A stretch of DNA of 52,868 nt from Flavobacteriaceae bacterium UBA5534 (GCA_002426015.1 DINS01000004.1:264555-317422); one strand, 5' to 3'. Shown: positions 35,228 through 44,849, counted from the stretch's first letter. Numbers and translations: made by a program. The notes: generated by a model not told the origin, from the letters alone.

Positions 35228-37258
35228 ATGACTCGTTTTTTTATTCTCTTTTTTTGTGCAATGACCTTTCAATTTTCATTTGCACAACAACAAAAACTAC
35301 CGTTCCAACCTTTGGATGTTTTTGAATTGGAATGGGCTTCTGACCCTCAAATTTCACCTGATGGTAAACAGATCGTTTACAGACGAAACGGTTTTGATAT
35401 TATGAAAGATAATTCTAGAGGGAATCTTTGGATTATCAATTCTGATGGGTCATCTCATCGAAAATTGACATCGAGAGAAGTCAATGAATCACAAGCAAGT
35501 TGGTCGCCTTCAGGTGACCGAATCGCCTTTGCAAGCTCAACCGACGAAGGTTCAGAAATCTATATGTATTGGACAGCAACAGGACAAATAGCCAAATTAT
35601 CTCAACTCGAAAAATCACCGAGTTCTTTGACGTGGTCGCCAGATGGTCAGACAATCGCCTTTACCATGTTTGTTTCTGAAAAACCTCCTGTTATTGCTAA
35701 ACTACCAGAAAAACCAAAAGGTGCCAAATGGACAGAACCTGCAAGAATTACAGATAGATTAAAGCATGAAGCTGATGGAAGCGGTTATATAGAACCAGGT
35801 TTCTCACATATCTTCATGATACCTGCAGAAGGTGGTTCACCACGACAACTCACTTCAGAAAATTATGAACATAGTGGAAATTTGTCCTTTTCTCCAGATG
35901 GAAAATTCATCTATTTTTCTGCAAATCGTTTTGAAGATTGGGAATACCGATTCAGAAATAGTGAAGTTTATAAAGTGAATGTTGACACAAAAATGATAAC
36001 CGCTCTAACGACTCAAGATGGGCCAGATTATTCACCAATTGTCTCTCCAGATGGCAAAACGATTGCCTATTTGGGGTTTGAAGACAAGGTTCAAGACCAT
36101 CAAAATACGCTGTTGCACCTCATGAGTTCTGATGGAAGCAACAAACGAGTGATTTCTTCAAAATTAGATGAAAGCGTTTCAGACATTCATTGGGACAAGG
36201 ATGGGAAAGGTTTGTACTTTATGTTTGATGAAAAAGGAAACACTAAAATTGGCTATATCACAACATCAGGAACCATTACAAAATTGGCTAATAATGTGGG
36301 TGGAACTACCATAGGCAGACCTTACGCATCAGGTTCGTATTCGGTTTCTAACAATGGTATCATTGCATATACACAATCACGACCAGAATATCCAGCGGAA
36401 TTGGCCGTGATTCAAAATAAAAAGGAGGTCAAATTAATTACCAATTTAAATAACGATGTTCTTTCATTTCGTGAGCTTGGCAAAACCGAAGAGGTTTGGT
36501 ACAAATCGACGTTTGACGGTCGCAATATTCAAGGTTGGATTGTGAAGCCTCCATTTTATGATGCTACAAAAAAATATCCACTTTTGGTGGAGAATCACGG
36601 CGGACCCATTTTAAATTATGGTGACCGTTTCACTGCTGAAATACAATTATATGCTGCGGAGGGTTATGTGGTTTTTTATCCAAACCCAAGAGGAAGCACC
36701 AGTTATGGCGAAGAATTCGGGAATTTATTGAAGAATAATTATCCAGGACAAGATTATAATGACGTGATGGATGGAATCGATTATTTGGTGAATAATGGAA
36801 TCGTGGACAACGAAAAATTATTCGTCACAGGTGGAAGCGCAGGAGGCATTATGACCGCTTGGATGATTGGAAAGAACAACCGTTTCAAAGCTGCTGCTGT
36901 GGTCAAACCAGTGATGAATTGGATTAGTAAAACATTGGTCGCTGATAACTATTTTGGCTATGCCGACACACGTTATCCTGGACAACCATGGGAAAATTTT
37001 GAAACCTATTGGAAATTTTCACCTATCTCATTAGTCGGAAACATTGAAACACCTACGATGGTCATGGTCGGCATGAATGATTTAAGAACACCACCAAGTG
37101 AAGCGAAACAATTGTATCATGCCTTAAAACTCCGAAAAATAGAAACGGTTTTGGTCGAAATTCCAGAGTCGTATCACAACATTGCCAGCAAACCAAGTAA
37201 TTTAATTAGCAAAGTGGCACATATATTGGCGTGGTTTAAAAAGTATAATAAGGAGTAA
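35228..37258 (+). CDS. S9-family peptidase with WD40-like propeller
   Basis: 676 residues with a signal peptide (ending SFAQQQ). Residues ~30-400 form a beta-propeller with PD40/TolB-type motifs (SPDGKQIVYRR, SPSGDRIAFAS, SPDGKFIYFSA). The C-terminal alpha/beta hydrolase has Ser537 in TGGSAGGIMTAW, Asp in GMNDLRTPPSEA and His in PESYHNIASKP. This is a periplasmic prolyl-oligopeptidase/acylaminoacyl-peptidase type that trims short peptides; the propeller limits entry. Confidence 0.94.
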   Translation: MTRFFILFFCAMTFQFSFAQQQKLPFQPLDVFELEWASDPQISPDGKQIVYRRNGFDIMKDNSRGNLWIINSDGSSHRKLTSREVNESQASWSPSGDRIAFASSTDEGSEIYMYWTATGQIAKLSQLEKSPSSLTWSPDGQTIAFTMFVSEKPPVIAKLPEKPKGAKWTEPARITDRLKHEADGSGYIEPGFSHIFMIPAEGGSPRQLTSENYEHSGNLSFSPDGKFIYFSANRFEDWEYRFRNSEVYKVNVDTKMITALTTQDGPDYSPIVSPDGKTIAYLGFEDKVQDHQNTLLHLMSSDGSNKRVISSKLDESVSDIHWDKDGKGLYFMFDEKGNTKIGYITTSGTITKLANNVGGTTIGRPYASGSYSVSNNGIIAYTQSRPEYPAELAVIQNKKEVKLITNLNNDVLSFRELGKTEEVWYKSTFDGRNIQGWIVKPPFYDATKKYPLLVENHGGPILNYGDRFTAEIQLYAAEGYVVFYPNPRGSTSYGEEFGNLLKNNYPGQDYNDVMDGIDYLVNNGIVDNEKLFVTGGSAGGIMTAWMIGKNNRFKAAAVVKPVMNWISKTLVADNYFGYADTRYPGQPWENFETYWKFSPISLVGNIETPTMVMVGMNDLRTPPSEAKQLYHALKLRKIETVLVEIPESYHNIASKPSNLISKVAHILAWFKKYNKE

Positions 37259-37302
37259 TAAAAATTAAATTAGTTTGATGAGATTCCTTTTTTTAAAGGG
37301 AT

Positions 37303-37440
37303 TCAATGACATCCACAATCATCACCAGTACCACAACCTTTATTGGTTTTGGCTTTTTTCAATAAGAACTTCCGTACTAAAAACCATACTGCAAAGGCAA
37401 GTGCGGTAAAGACCAAAATATTTTGTAGTAAGGTATTCAT
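37303..37440 (-). CDS. FeoB-associated Cys-rich membrane protein
   Basis: 45 residues, start ATG at 37440, stop TGA at 37303. One N-terminal membrane helix (about 4-22) is followed by a basic stretch (KFLLKKAKTNK) and a Cys-rich tail CGTGDDCGCH. This matches the small Cys-rich proteins found after feoB (FeoB-associated family). It lies 17 bases after feoB on the same strand, so it is co-transcribed, and may help Fe2+ pass or sense it. It is too short for most automatic ORF finding. Confidence 0.88.
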   Translation of the reverse strand: MNTLLQNILVFTALAFAVWFLVRKFLLKKAKTNKGCGTGDDCGCH

Positions 37441-37457
37441 AGTCCTTTAGTCGTAAA

Positions 37458-39557
37458 TTATTTCAAAACCTGATAAGCAATTAAAGCTACAATATACGCA
37501 AATCCACTCATAATAAAAAGCTGAAGGACTGGCCATTTCCATGTATTTGTTTCTTTCTTGACAATAGCAAGTGTGCTCATGCATTGCATCGCAAAAGCAT
37601 AAAATAGGAGGAGGGAAATTCCAGATGCAAAATTGAACAAAGGACCTCCTAAAATAGGGTTGACCTCTCCAGCCATTCGGTTTTTGATGGTGTCTTCATC
37701 GTCACTACCCACACTGTAAATGGTTGCTAAAGTTCCAACAAATACTTCACGAGCCGCAAATGAACTTACTATGGCTATGCCAATTTTCCAATCATAACCT
37801 AATGGTCTAATGACTGGCTCGATAGCTCTTCCTGTGATGCCAATAAAGGAGTGTTCTAATTTATAGGATGCGATGTGTTGTTGTAGCTCTTCAGTTGATA
37901 AATTTTGAGATGCATATTCATTAGTGATGATTTCTTCAGCTTTATTGAAATCGTCTCCAGGGCCATAGGAGGCTAAAAACCAAAGGACAATAGAGATGGC
38001 AAGAATGATTTTACCTGCTCCAAACACAAAGGATTTTGTTTTCTCTAAAACAGTTAATGCAACGTTTTTGAACATGGGCCACTTGTAATTTGGCATTTCT
38101 ACCACAAAAAACGTTTTGCTTTTTATTTTAAGAACCTTATTCAAAATCATTGCCGAAATCAATGCGGCTCCAAACCCTATCAAATACAAAAGCATCAAAG
38201 TCAATGCCTGATAACCCAACCCAAAAATTCGACCTTCTGGAATCACCAATGAAATGATAATTAAATATACTGGGAGCCTTGCCGAACAAGTGGTAAATGG
38301 TGTTACCAAGATGGTAATTAGGCGTTCTTTCCAGCTTTCAATGTTACGAGTTGCCATAATGGCCGGAATGGCACAAGCTGTCCCAGAAATCAAAGGAACA
38401 ATACTTTTGCCACTCAATCCAAAACGTCGCATTCCTCGATCCATCAAGAACACCACGCGGCTCATGTATCCACTTTCTTCAAGGACAGAAATAAATAAGA
38501 ACAAGAACGCAATTTGTGGAATGAAGATAACAATGCCTCCAAGTCCAGGTATAATGCCTTCGGCCAATAAACTGGTAAATGCACCTTGAGGGAGTACGCT
38601 TTTTGTCCATTCACTTAATGAAGCAAACGCACTATCTATAAAATCCATAGGGACACTTGACCAATCATAAATAGCCTGAAAAATGGTCAAAAGTATCACA
38701 AAAAAGATGGCATAACCCCAAACTTTGTGAGTAAGGATACGGTCAAATTTAATACGAATATCTTTGGCGCTTTTTAGGTCAATCGTCTGGCCAAGTTTGA
38801 GCGTGTCGTTTATAAATTGATAGCGTTTAATGGTTTCTTTTTGCTGTAAACGTTTTAAATCGCTTTTTGATTTTGTTTTAAAATTTGAAACAGGATCAAT
38901 TTCGTTTCTATCTGTTTTTCCAAAGTTGACGTCTTGAGTGATGACCAACCAAAGCTTATACAACAATTGATTTGGGAATGCTTTGCGAAGATTGTCAAAA
39001 TACTCTTTGTCAATTTCTGAAGCATGCATACAAGGCTCTACAGATAATTCTTTGTAATTGAAAATCAGTTCTTTTAACTCATCTATTCCTTTTCGCTTAC
39101 GTGTACTGACCAAAGCAATTTTTGTTTTTAGACGTTCTTCTAAAAAAGGAATATCTAACGAAATCCCTTTATAAATCATTCGGTCTGCCATATTGATGAC
39201 CAAAATCACAGGGATTTCGAGGTCTTTAATTTGGGTAAAGAGCAGTAAATTTCGTTTTAAATTTTCTACATCACTAACGACAACAGCAACGTCAGGGAAA
39301 TCTTTATCGTTTTTATTTAGAAGTAATTCGATAACGACATTTTCATCTAATGAAGAGGCATTCAAACTATAAGTTCCTGGTAAATCGATGATATGGGCTT
39401 TGACACCACGAGGCAACTTACAAATACCTTCTTTTTTTTCAACAGTGATACCTGGATAGTTACCAACTTTTTGGTTTAGTCCAGTCAAGGCATTAAAAAC
39501 AGAGGTTTTTCCTGTGTTTGGATTTCCTATTAAGGCGACATTAATCTGTTTACTCAT
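37458..39557 (-). CDS. feoB: Ferrous iron transporter B
   Basis: 699 residues. The N-terminal G-protein domain has G1 GNPNTGKTS, G3 DLPGTYSL and G4 NMAD, followed by a helical domain and a membrane part with two nucleoside-gate repeats (for example SVLEESGYMSRVVFLMDRGMRRFGLSGKSIVPLI). It imports Fe2+ through the inner membrane using GTP. Its start overlaps the feoA stop by 4 bases. Confidence 0.97.
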   Translation of the reverse strand: MSKQINVALIGNPNTGKTSVFNALTGLNQKVGNYPGITVEKKEGICKLPRGVKAHIIDLPGTYSLNASSLDENVVIELLLNKNDKDFPDVAVVVSDVENLKRNLLLFTQIKDLEIPVILVINMADRMIYKGISLDIPFLEERLKTKIALVSTRKRKGIDELKELIFNYKELSVEPCMHASEIDKEYFDNLRKAFPNQLLYKLWLVITQDVNFGKTDRNEIDPVSNFKTKSKSDLKRLQQKETIKRYQFINDTLKLGQTIDLKSAKDIRIKFDRILTHKVWGYAIFFVILLTIFQAIYDWSSVPMDFIDSAFASLSEWTKSVLPQGAFTSLLAEGIIPGLGGIVIFIPQIAFLFLFISVLEESGYMSRVVFLMDRGMRRFGLSGKSIVPLISGTACAIPAIMATRNIESWKERLITILVTPFTTCSARLPVYLIIISLVIPEGRIFGLGYQALTLMLLYLIGFGAALISAMILNKVLKIKSKTFFVVEMPNYKWPMFKNVALTVLEKTKSFVFGAGKIILAISIVLWFLASYGPGDDFNKAEEIITNEYASQNLSTEELQQHIASYKLEHSFIGITGRAIEPVIRPLGYDWKIGIAIVSSFAAREVFVGTLATIYSVGSDDEDTIKNRMAGEVNPILGGPLFNFASGISLLLFYAFAMQCMSTLAIVKKETNTWKWPVLQLFIMSGFAYIVALIAYQVLK

Positions 39558-39784
39558 AGAATGATGTCGATTAAGATATGAATAGCTGTTTCTTTTCTAA
39601 TGGCTAAATGTGTTCCGTTAATATTGAGATACATTGGGTCAGCAAATGGAGCCACTTGCACCAACTCCACAAAATTACCTGGTAAGCAACCCATTTCGAG
39701 TAGTTTTAAAGGAATATGAATGGAAGAAACATCAGTAATGACGCCACGCTCTCCACGTTTGATATCTGCTAAAGTTGTTTGCAA
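39554..39784 (-). CDS. feoA: Ferrous iron transport protein A
   Basis: 76 residues, a single SH3-like FeoA domain: LADIKRGERGVITDVSS, LLEMGCLPGNFVELVQVAPF and PMYLNINGTHLAIRKETA. It is a small cytoplasmic partner needed for FeoB activity. First gene of feoA-feoB-small Cys-rich protein, with a 4-base overlap to feoB. Confidence 0.95.
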   Translation of the reverse strand: MQTTLADIKRGERGVITDVSSIHIPLKLLEMGCLPGNFVELVQVAPFADPMYLNINGTHLAIRKETAIHILIDIIL

Positions 39785-39810
39785 GCTTATTTAGATTGAT
39801 TTTAAAGAAG

Positions 39811-39818
39811 CAAAAATA
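39811..39818 (-). promoter_or_regulatory. Probable -7 element of the feo promoter
   Basis: Read leftward this is TATTTTTG (TAnnTTTG), 26 bases before the feoA start. The -33 region is a T-run without a clear TTTG. Confidence 0.5.
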
Positions 39819-39862
39819 ATGTAAAATTTTAGGGTAAAAAAATTGTAAGCTAAAAAGTATAT

Positions 39863-40531
39863 TTAGTCTTCCTCTTTAAGGGTTTTAATGTCTTCAAGTA
39901 ATCGCTCTATATCTTCAGGGTTCGTACCATCATAATAACCTCTAATTTGGCGTTTTTTGTCTATAAGCATAAAGTTTTCAGTATGAATCATGTCATATTC
40001 ATCACCATTACCATCAGTTTTTACAGCGAGATAACTTTTACGAGCCAATTCATAGATGTGTTTTTTGTCGCCAGTGACCAAGTTCCATTTGCTGTCATTG
40101 ACACCCTTTTCAATCGCATATTTTTTCAACTGTTCTACACTATCAATTTGTGGAGTTACTGAATGTGACAAAAGCATGACCTCGTTATCATTTAAAATCT
40201 CCTTTTGGATTTGTACCATGTGGTCGGTCATGATTGGACATATTGTTTGACAGGTTGTGAAGAAAAAATCAGCAACATAAATTTTATCCTTGTAATCAGC
40301 TTGGGTGATGGTCTTCCCATTTTGATTGGTTAGACTAAAATCTGCAATTTTATGGTATTTACTAACATGTTGAATGGTGCTGTCAACCATTTCAAAATTA
40401 ACTTTTGAGGGTTGATAAATAGGAAGTACTTTTTTGGGTTTTAAAATGGAATAAAATATGGAGATTATGATAATCGAAAGGATTAAAAAAGCAATACCGA
40501 AAAACTTGTACTCTTTAAAGAAGGATAACAT
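39863..40531 (-). CDS. SCO-family copper chaperone/thioredoxin-like protein
   Basis: 222 residues anchored by an N-terminal membrane helix (about 11-29). The thioredoxin fold carries the CxxxC copper motif in FFTTCQTICPIMTDH and the third ligand His, probably in YDMIHTENFMLIDK. SCO proteins deliver copper to the CuA site of cytochrome c oxidase, in keeping with an aerobic, haem-making cell. It faces outward from the inner membrane. Confidence 0.93.
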   Translation of the reverse strand: MLSFFKEYKFFGIAFLILSIIIISIFYSILKPKKVLPIYQPSKVNFEMVDSTIQHVSKYHKIADFSLTNQNGKTITQADYKDKIYVADFFFTTCQTICPIMTDHMVQIQKEILNDNEVMLLSHSVTPQIDSVEQLKKYAIEKGVNDSKWNLVTGDKKHIYELARKSYLAVKTDGNGDEYDMIHTENFMLIDKKRQIRGYYDGTNPEDIERLLEDIKTLKEED

Positions 40532-40568
40532 CTACTTAAAATTTAAGGTTTTATGTAAGATTAGAGCG

Positions 40569-40576
40569 CAAAAATA
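40569..40576 (-). promoter_or_regulatory. Probable -7 element of the SCO gene promoter
   Basis: Read leftward this is TATTTTTG (TAnnTTTG), 37 bases before the start at 40531. Confidence 0.4.
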
Positions 40577-40627
40577 CGACAGAATAAACAAAAATTAGGT
40601 ATTTTTAGCCTGCTAAATTGAAATGTT

Positions 40628-42568
40628 ATGAGAAGAATTTTACCTATTATCTTACTGTGCCTAATGCCCTTTTTTTCTTTTACACAGGATTTTAACGAAA
40701 CCCTAAACACCATTCGAGAGGCTGAAGCAAAATCTGCACTTAACCAAATGTTGTTCAGAGCCAATCTCAATACTGGTAATTATGATGTAAAATATCATAG
40801 GTTGGAGTTTGACGTCAATCCTTCACAAGCTTTTATTTCTGGAGACGTAACAACTTACTTTGAGGCCAAATCTAATATGAGTGATATCACATTCGATTTG
40901 GCCAATAATATGACTGTGTCTCAAGTGATGCAACGAGGCAATCCACTTTCTTTTATTCAAAACACCGATGATGAACTGGTCATTACGTTACCAGTCACAC
41001 AAAACACAGGCGTTTTAGATTCATTAACCATTACTTATTCTGGAAACCCTGTGAGTTCTGGTTTTGGCTCGTTTGAAGTCAATACCCATAATGGGAAACC
41101 TATTTTGTGGACATTGTCTGAACCTTATGGAGCCAAAGGTTGGTGGCCATGTAAGCAGGATTTGATAGACAAGATAGATTCTGTTGATGTGTATATTACA
41201 ACGCCACAATTTAACCCAACAAGTGACGAATATATTGCAGTATCCAATGGACTAGAATTAAGCCAAGTTGTTAATGGTGCCAATAAAACGACTCGATATA
41301 AGCATCGCTATCCTATTCCTGCATATTTGATTGCAATTGCCGTGACGGACTATGCCGTATATACCCATCAAGTGGCCAATAATGGCAATCCGTTTGAAAT
41401 TGTCAATTATGTGTATCCAGAAGATTTGGGTTCTGCGCAAAACGATACGCCTGTGACTGTTAGCATTATGAACTTATATTCTAATTTATTTGAAGAATAT
41501 CCATTTGCAAATGAAAAATATGGTCATGCGCAGTTTGGATGGGGAGGTGGCATGGAGCATACAACGGTTTCTTTTATGGGAAGCTTTGACCGTAATTTGA
41601 TTGCCCACGAATTGGCCCATCAATGGTTTGGTAACAAAATCACCTGTGGAAGCTGGAAAGATATATGGCTTAATGAGGGTTTTGCAACATATTTATCAGG
41701 ATTAACGGTTGAGAATTTGGATGGAAACTCTGCATTTACAACTTGGAAACAGCAACGCAATAACTCAATTACTTCTCAAACCAATGGTGCCGTTTACCTT
41801 ACAGATGTAGACACATTGAGTGTTAATAGGATTTTTAGTGGACGACTTTCTTATAATAAAGGTGCTATGGTTTTGCATATGTTACGCAAAAAAATTGGTG
41901 ACGCCGATTTCTTTCAAGGCATGCAAGATTATTTGAACGATACAGATCATGCCTATGCTTATGCAAAAACAGTGGATTATATTTCGATAATGGAAACGGC
42001 AAGCGGACAGAGCCTCTCCGAATTTTTTAGTGATTGGCTATACAATCAAGGATATCCAACCTATACTGTAGAATGGAATCAGTTAAGCGCCACCCAAGTG
42101 AGAGTCACATTATCCCAAACACAGAGCGATGCTTCGGTTTCCTTTTTTGAAGCGCCAGTGCCATTAAGATTGGTTGGAACACAAGGTGAAACGTTGGATG
42201 TTGTTTTGGATAACACACTCAATAATGAAGAATTTTTGCTTTCGGTTAATTTTACAATAGCCAATGTTTTATTTGATCCAGAAAGCGATTTGATTTCAAA
42301 AAATAATACTGTACAACTTGGAATAGATCAACCACAGCCAGATTTGGCATTTCAGATATATCCAAACCCAGCATCGCAGAGCTTTACAATTCAAAAACCA
42401 GAAAGTTTGTTAGTGAGCGAGGTGCGTATTTTTAATACTTTAGGACAATTGTTATACCAAAATACGTGGACACCAATTATTGATGTTTCTTCTTTTTCAA
42501 CAGGTTTACTTTTCATTCAACTTCAAACCAATATCGGGATCATTAATAAATCATTGTTAAAAAATTAG
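40628..42568 (+). CDS. Secreted M1-family metallopeptidase with T9SS sorting domain
   Basis: 646 residues with a signal peptide. The zinc site is HELAHQWFG with H327, E328, H331 and the third ligand E350 in NEGFATYLS, exactly the 18-residue gap of M1 enzymes. The exopeptidase motif reads GGGMEHTT where the family has GxMEN. After the peptidase, residues ~570-646 are a T9SS sorting domain (YPNPASQSFTIQK ... IINKSLLKN). It is a cell-surface or released aminopeptidase for protein degradation. Confidence 0.95.
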   Translation: MRRILPIILLCLMPFFSFTQDFNETLNTIREAEAKSALNQMLFRANLNTGNYDVKYHRLEFDVNPSQAFISGDVTTYFEAKSNMSDITFDLANNMTVSQVMQRGNPLSFIQNTDDELVITLPVTQNTGVLDSLTITYSGNPVSSGFGSFEVNTHNGKPILWTLSEPYGAKGWWPCKQDLIDKIDSVDVYITTPQFNPTSDEYIAVSNGLELSQVVNGANKTTRYKHRYPIPAYLIAIAVTDYAVYTHQVANNGNPFEIVNYVYPEDLGSAQNDTPVTVSIMNLYSNLFEEYPFANEKYGHAQFGWGGGMEHTTVSFMGSFDRNLIAHELAHQWFGNKITCGSWKDIWLNEGFATYLSGLTVENLDGNSAFTTWKQQRNNSITSQTNGAVYLTDVDTLSVNRIFSGRLSYNKGAMVLHMLRKKIGDADFFQGMQDYLNDTDHAYAYAKTVDYISIMETASGQSLSEFFSDWLYNQGYPTYTVEWNQLSATQVRVTLSQTQSDASVSFFEAPVPLRLVGTQGETLDVVLDNTLNNEEFLLSVNFTIANVLFDPESDLISKNNTVQLGIDQPQPDLAFQIYPNPASQSFTIQKPESLLVSEVRIFNTLGQLLYQNTWTPIIDVSSFSTGLLFIQLQTNIGIINKSLLKN

Positions 42569-42608
42569 GCAGATATAGATTATAATTTTCTAAATGGGGT
42601 TAAAACAC

Positions 42609-42616
42609 TACTTTTG
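42609..42616 (+). promoter_or_regulatory. Probable -7 element of the rseP promoter
   Basis: TACTTTTG matches TAnnTTTG, 29 bases before the rseP start; TTTC (42587-42590) lies 18 bases upstream in the -33 position. Confidence 0.45.
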
Positions 42617-42645
42617 CAGCTTATAATTTTTTTGATTAGAGATAC

Positions 42646-43989
42646 ATGGAGTTTGTAATAAAAATTGGTCAATTCTTATTGAGTTTGTCACTACTGATCG
42701 TACTACACGAATTAGGGCATTTTATACCAGCAAAACTATTTAAAACCAGAGTAGAAAAATTTTACTTGTTTTTTGATATAAAATACTCATTGTTTAAAAA
42801 GAAAATAGGCGAAACCATTTATGGAATTGGCTGGTTGCCGCTTGGAGGTTATGTCAAAATTTCTGGGATGATAGACGAGAGTATGGATAAAGAGCAAATG
42901 GCACAACCGCCACAACCATGGGAGTTTCGTTCCAAACCAAGTTGGCAACGTCTTATTATTATGCTTGGTGGCGTAACGGTTAATTTTATTTTGGCTTACT
43001 TTATTTATGTGTTTTTGTCTTTTGCTTATGGCGATATCGACATTAAGGCAGATAGTATAAAAGATGGCTATTCAGTAACCAACCCTATTTTGACCGATTT
43101 GGGAGTAAAAACGGGAGATAAAATCATTGCAATTAATGGTGAAAAAATCGAAACGGTTTCACAAATAAGAAAGAAAATCATTTCAGCGGAGTTGCTTACA
43201 ATTGAAACTAAAGATAATGAGATTAAGGAAGTTAGCTTGCCTGAAGATTTTTTGGGTAAATTAAGTACAGGAGAAAGCAAGAATTTTTTTGGACTGCGTT
43301 TCCCTTTTGTTGTCGATAGAGTTGCTGACTCTTCAGCTAACAAAAATGCAGGATTAAAAGCGAAAGATATTATTACTTCGGTCAATGGAGAACCATTAAA
43401 GTATTTTGACGAAGTTGAAGACAGGTTAAAACCATTGTCTGGACAAACAGTAAATGTTGAAATATTAAGAGAAGGGAAAACCATTACAAAGCAGCTTAAG
43501 GTTAATAATAAAGGTGAGTTTGGGATTTATCCAGGAGGAGATTTGAGCGATATTGAAGCTGTTGGGTATTATGATATCATTAAGACTGAATACACCTTTG
43601 GTGAAAGTTTTGGTGTTGGATTGTCAAAATTTACAGGACAGATTTCTTCTTATGGAGAACAGTTAAAGAAAATTTTCACACCTAGTACTGGAGCTTATAA
43701 GGGTGTTGGAGGTTTTAAAGCCATCTATGATGTTTTTCCGGATGAATGGAACTGGCAAGACTTTTGGGCATTGACGGCATTTTTATCGATAATGCTTGGT
43801 GTACTTAATTTGTTGCCAATACCAGCATTAGATGGAGGTCATGTCATGTTCTTACTTTATGAAATGATATCTGGTCGTAAGCCTACCGAAAAGTTTTTAG
43901 AGCGCGCACAAATGGTTGGATTTTTCATCTTAATAGCATTGGTGTTATTTGCCAATGGAAATGATATTTTCAAGGCTATTTTTAAATAA
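42646..43989 (+). CDS. rseP: RseP-type site-2 membrane protease
   Basis: 447 residues. The zinc motif HELGH is H21-E22-x-x-H25 in the first membrane helix; the second catalytic motif LLPIPALDGGH lies near residue 400. Between them are one or two PDZ domains (SAGLKAKDIITSVNGEPLKYFD). It cuts anti-sigma factors or signal-peptide remnants inside the membrane. The next gene is the tRNA-Asn. Confidence 0.94.
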   Translation: MEFVIKIGQFLLSLSLLIVLHELGHFIPAKLFKTRVEKFYLFFDIKYSLFKKKIGETIYGIGWLPLGGYVKISGMIDESMDKEQMAQPPQPWEFRSKPSWQRLIIMLGGVTVNFILAYFIYVFLSFAYGDIDIKADSIKDGYSVTNPILTDLGVKTGDKIIAINGEKIETVSQIRKKIISAELLTIETKDNEIKEVSLPEDFLGKLSTGESKNFFGLRFPFVVDRVADSSANKNAGLKAKDIITSVNGEPLKYFDEVEDRLKPLSGQTVNVEILREGKTITKQLKVNNKGEFGIYPGGDLSDIEAVGYYDIIKTEYTFGESFGVGLSKFTGQISSYGEQLKKIFTPSTGAYKGVGGFKAIYDVFPDEWNWQDFWALTAFLSIMLGVLNLLPIPALDGGHVMFLLYEMISGRKPTEKFLERAQMVGFFILIALVLFANGNDIFKAIFK

Positions 43990-44009
43990 TAATATTTTTT
44001 GGAAATATA

Positions 44010-44040
44010 TTTGTTGAAATTAAAAAATACAATATATTTG
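44010..44040 (+). promoter_or_regulatory. Consensus Bacteroidota promoter of tRNA-Asn
   Basis: TTTG at 44010-44013 and TATATTTG at 44033-44040 with exactly 19 bases between fit the -33/-7 consensus. The tRNA begins 25 bases later. Confidence 0.8.
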
Positions 44041-44065
44041 CAACCGCAAAAAAGGTTATATACCT

Positions 44066-44139
44066 TCCTCCTTAGCTCAGTTGGTTAGAGCATCTGACTG
44101 TTAATCAGAGGGTCCTTGGTTCGAGCCCAAGAGGAGGAG
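44066..44139 (+). tRNA. tRNA-Asn (anticodon GTT)
   Basis: 74 bases fold into a full cloverleaf: acceptor TCCTCCT (44066-44072) with AGGAGGA (44132-44138), D arm GCTC/GAGC, anticodon stem TCTGA/TCAGA with loop CTGTTAA and anticodon GTT at 44100-44102, and T arm with TTCGAGC loop. Discriminator G at 44139. CCA is not encoded. Confidence 0.96.
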
Positions 44140-44151
44140 CAACTAGAGAAG

Positions 44152-44181
44152 AAAGTTCAACAGCAATGTTGGACTTTTTTT
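44152..44181 (+). terminator. Intrinsic terminator after tRNA-Asn
   Basis: AAAGTTCAAC (44152-44161) pairs with GTTGGACTTT (44168-44177, one G-T), loop of 6, T-run after. Confidence 0.85.
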
Positions 44182-44320
44182 GTTTAATAAAAAATGAGTC
44201 ACTGCTGCTACATACTTTATTCAGAAAAGATTAAACGTTATTAGGTTGGCTATAGTTCTGATTTAATCTAACGACTTTTTTTTTGGTTGTACCAATGGAA
44301 GCCAACAATTAAAGTGCATA

Positions 44321-44353
44321 AAAAAGCCCTACAGTTTTTCTGTAGGGCTTTTT
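44321..44353. terminator. Intrinsic terminator after the DUF2383 gene
   Basis: Perfect 13-bp stem AAAAAGCCCTACA/TGTAGGGCTTTTT around a 7-base loop. It follows the leftward gene ending at 44373. The 180 bases between the tRNA terminator and here hold nothing else recognisable. Confidence 0.85.
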
Positions 44354-44372
44354 GCTGTTAGATGCTTACCAT

Positions 44373-44849
44373 TTATGAGGTAATATCCTCAAGGCGCTTT
44401 ACTCTGTTGAGCGTGCCTTGTATGTCTCCTAACTGTGTTTGTAGTTCTTGTGTGATTTCTGGTGCAAGGGTGTGCTTTTTTAATACGTCTTGGTATTCAT
44501 CAACGCTTGCTTTTTCACCACGGATAACTTCTTCTAGGACGGCTTCGTCGTCATTTCCGGCTAAGGAGCTTTTAATGTCTATCCATGCGCGGTGTAATGT
44601 GCCTGTGACACTACCGCTTTCTTTTGGTGTTTCTCCTAATTGGCGTAACTTTTGATCGATAGCAGTGGCAAAACGGCTACGTTGTGCTGCTTGTTGTTGT
44701 AAAAACCCTTTTAAGGCAGGATTCTTTGCCTCTTGCATTGCTTTTTTATAGCCTTTTTCGGCATCATAGTTTTTTTCGATAATGCCTTGTAACACATTTA
44801 CGGTGTCTTTATGTGTTTGCTGTTTTGCTTTTTCTAATGTCGTTTTCAT
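44373..44849 (-). CDS. PA2169/DUF2383-family four-helix protein
   Basis: 158 residues, all helical. The pattern (VLQGIIEKNYDAEKGYKKAMQEAKNPALKGFLQQQAAQRSRFATAI in one helix pair, then HRAWIDIKSSLAGNDDEAVLEEVIRGEKASVDEYQDVL) matches the ferritin-like DUF2383 family. Paired Glu/His-type residues at metal-like positions suggest an iron-binding bundle, but the function is not established. These genes are often stress-induced. Two palindromes lie upstream (see 44850-45211). Confidence 0.85.
   Translation of the reverse strand: MKTTLEKAKQQTHKDTVNVLQGIIEKNYDAEKGYKKAMQEAKNPALKGFLQQQAAQRSRFATAIDQKLRQLGETPKESGSVTGTLHRAWIDIKSSLAGNDDEAVLEEVIRGEKASVDEYQDVLKKHTLAPEITQELQTQLGDIQGTLNRVKRLEDITS

Noticed and set aside
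37259..37302. Hairpin between the S9 peptidase and the small Cys-rich gene
   Set aside because: The stem is short and relies on wobble pairs, so a terminator call is not justified.
44362..44655. 97-codon rightward ORF opposite the DUF2383 gene
   Set aside because: Fully antisense to a well-supported gene and overlaps its terminator.
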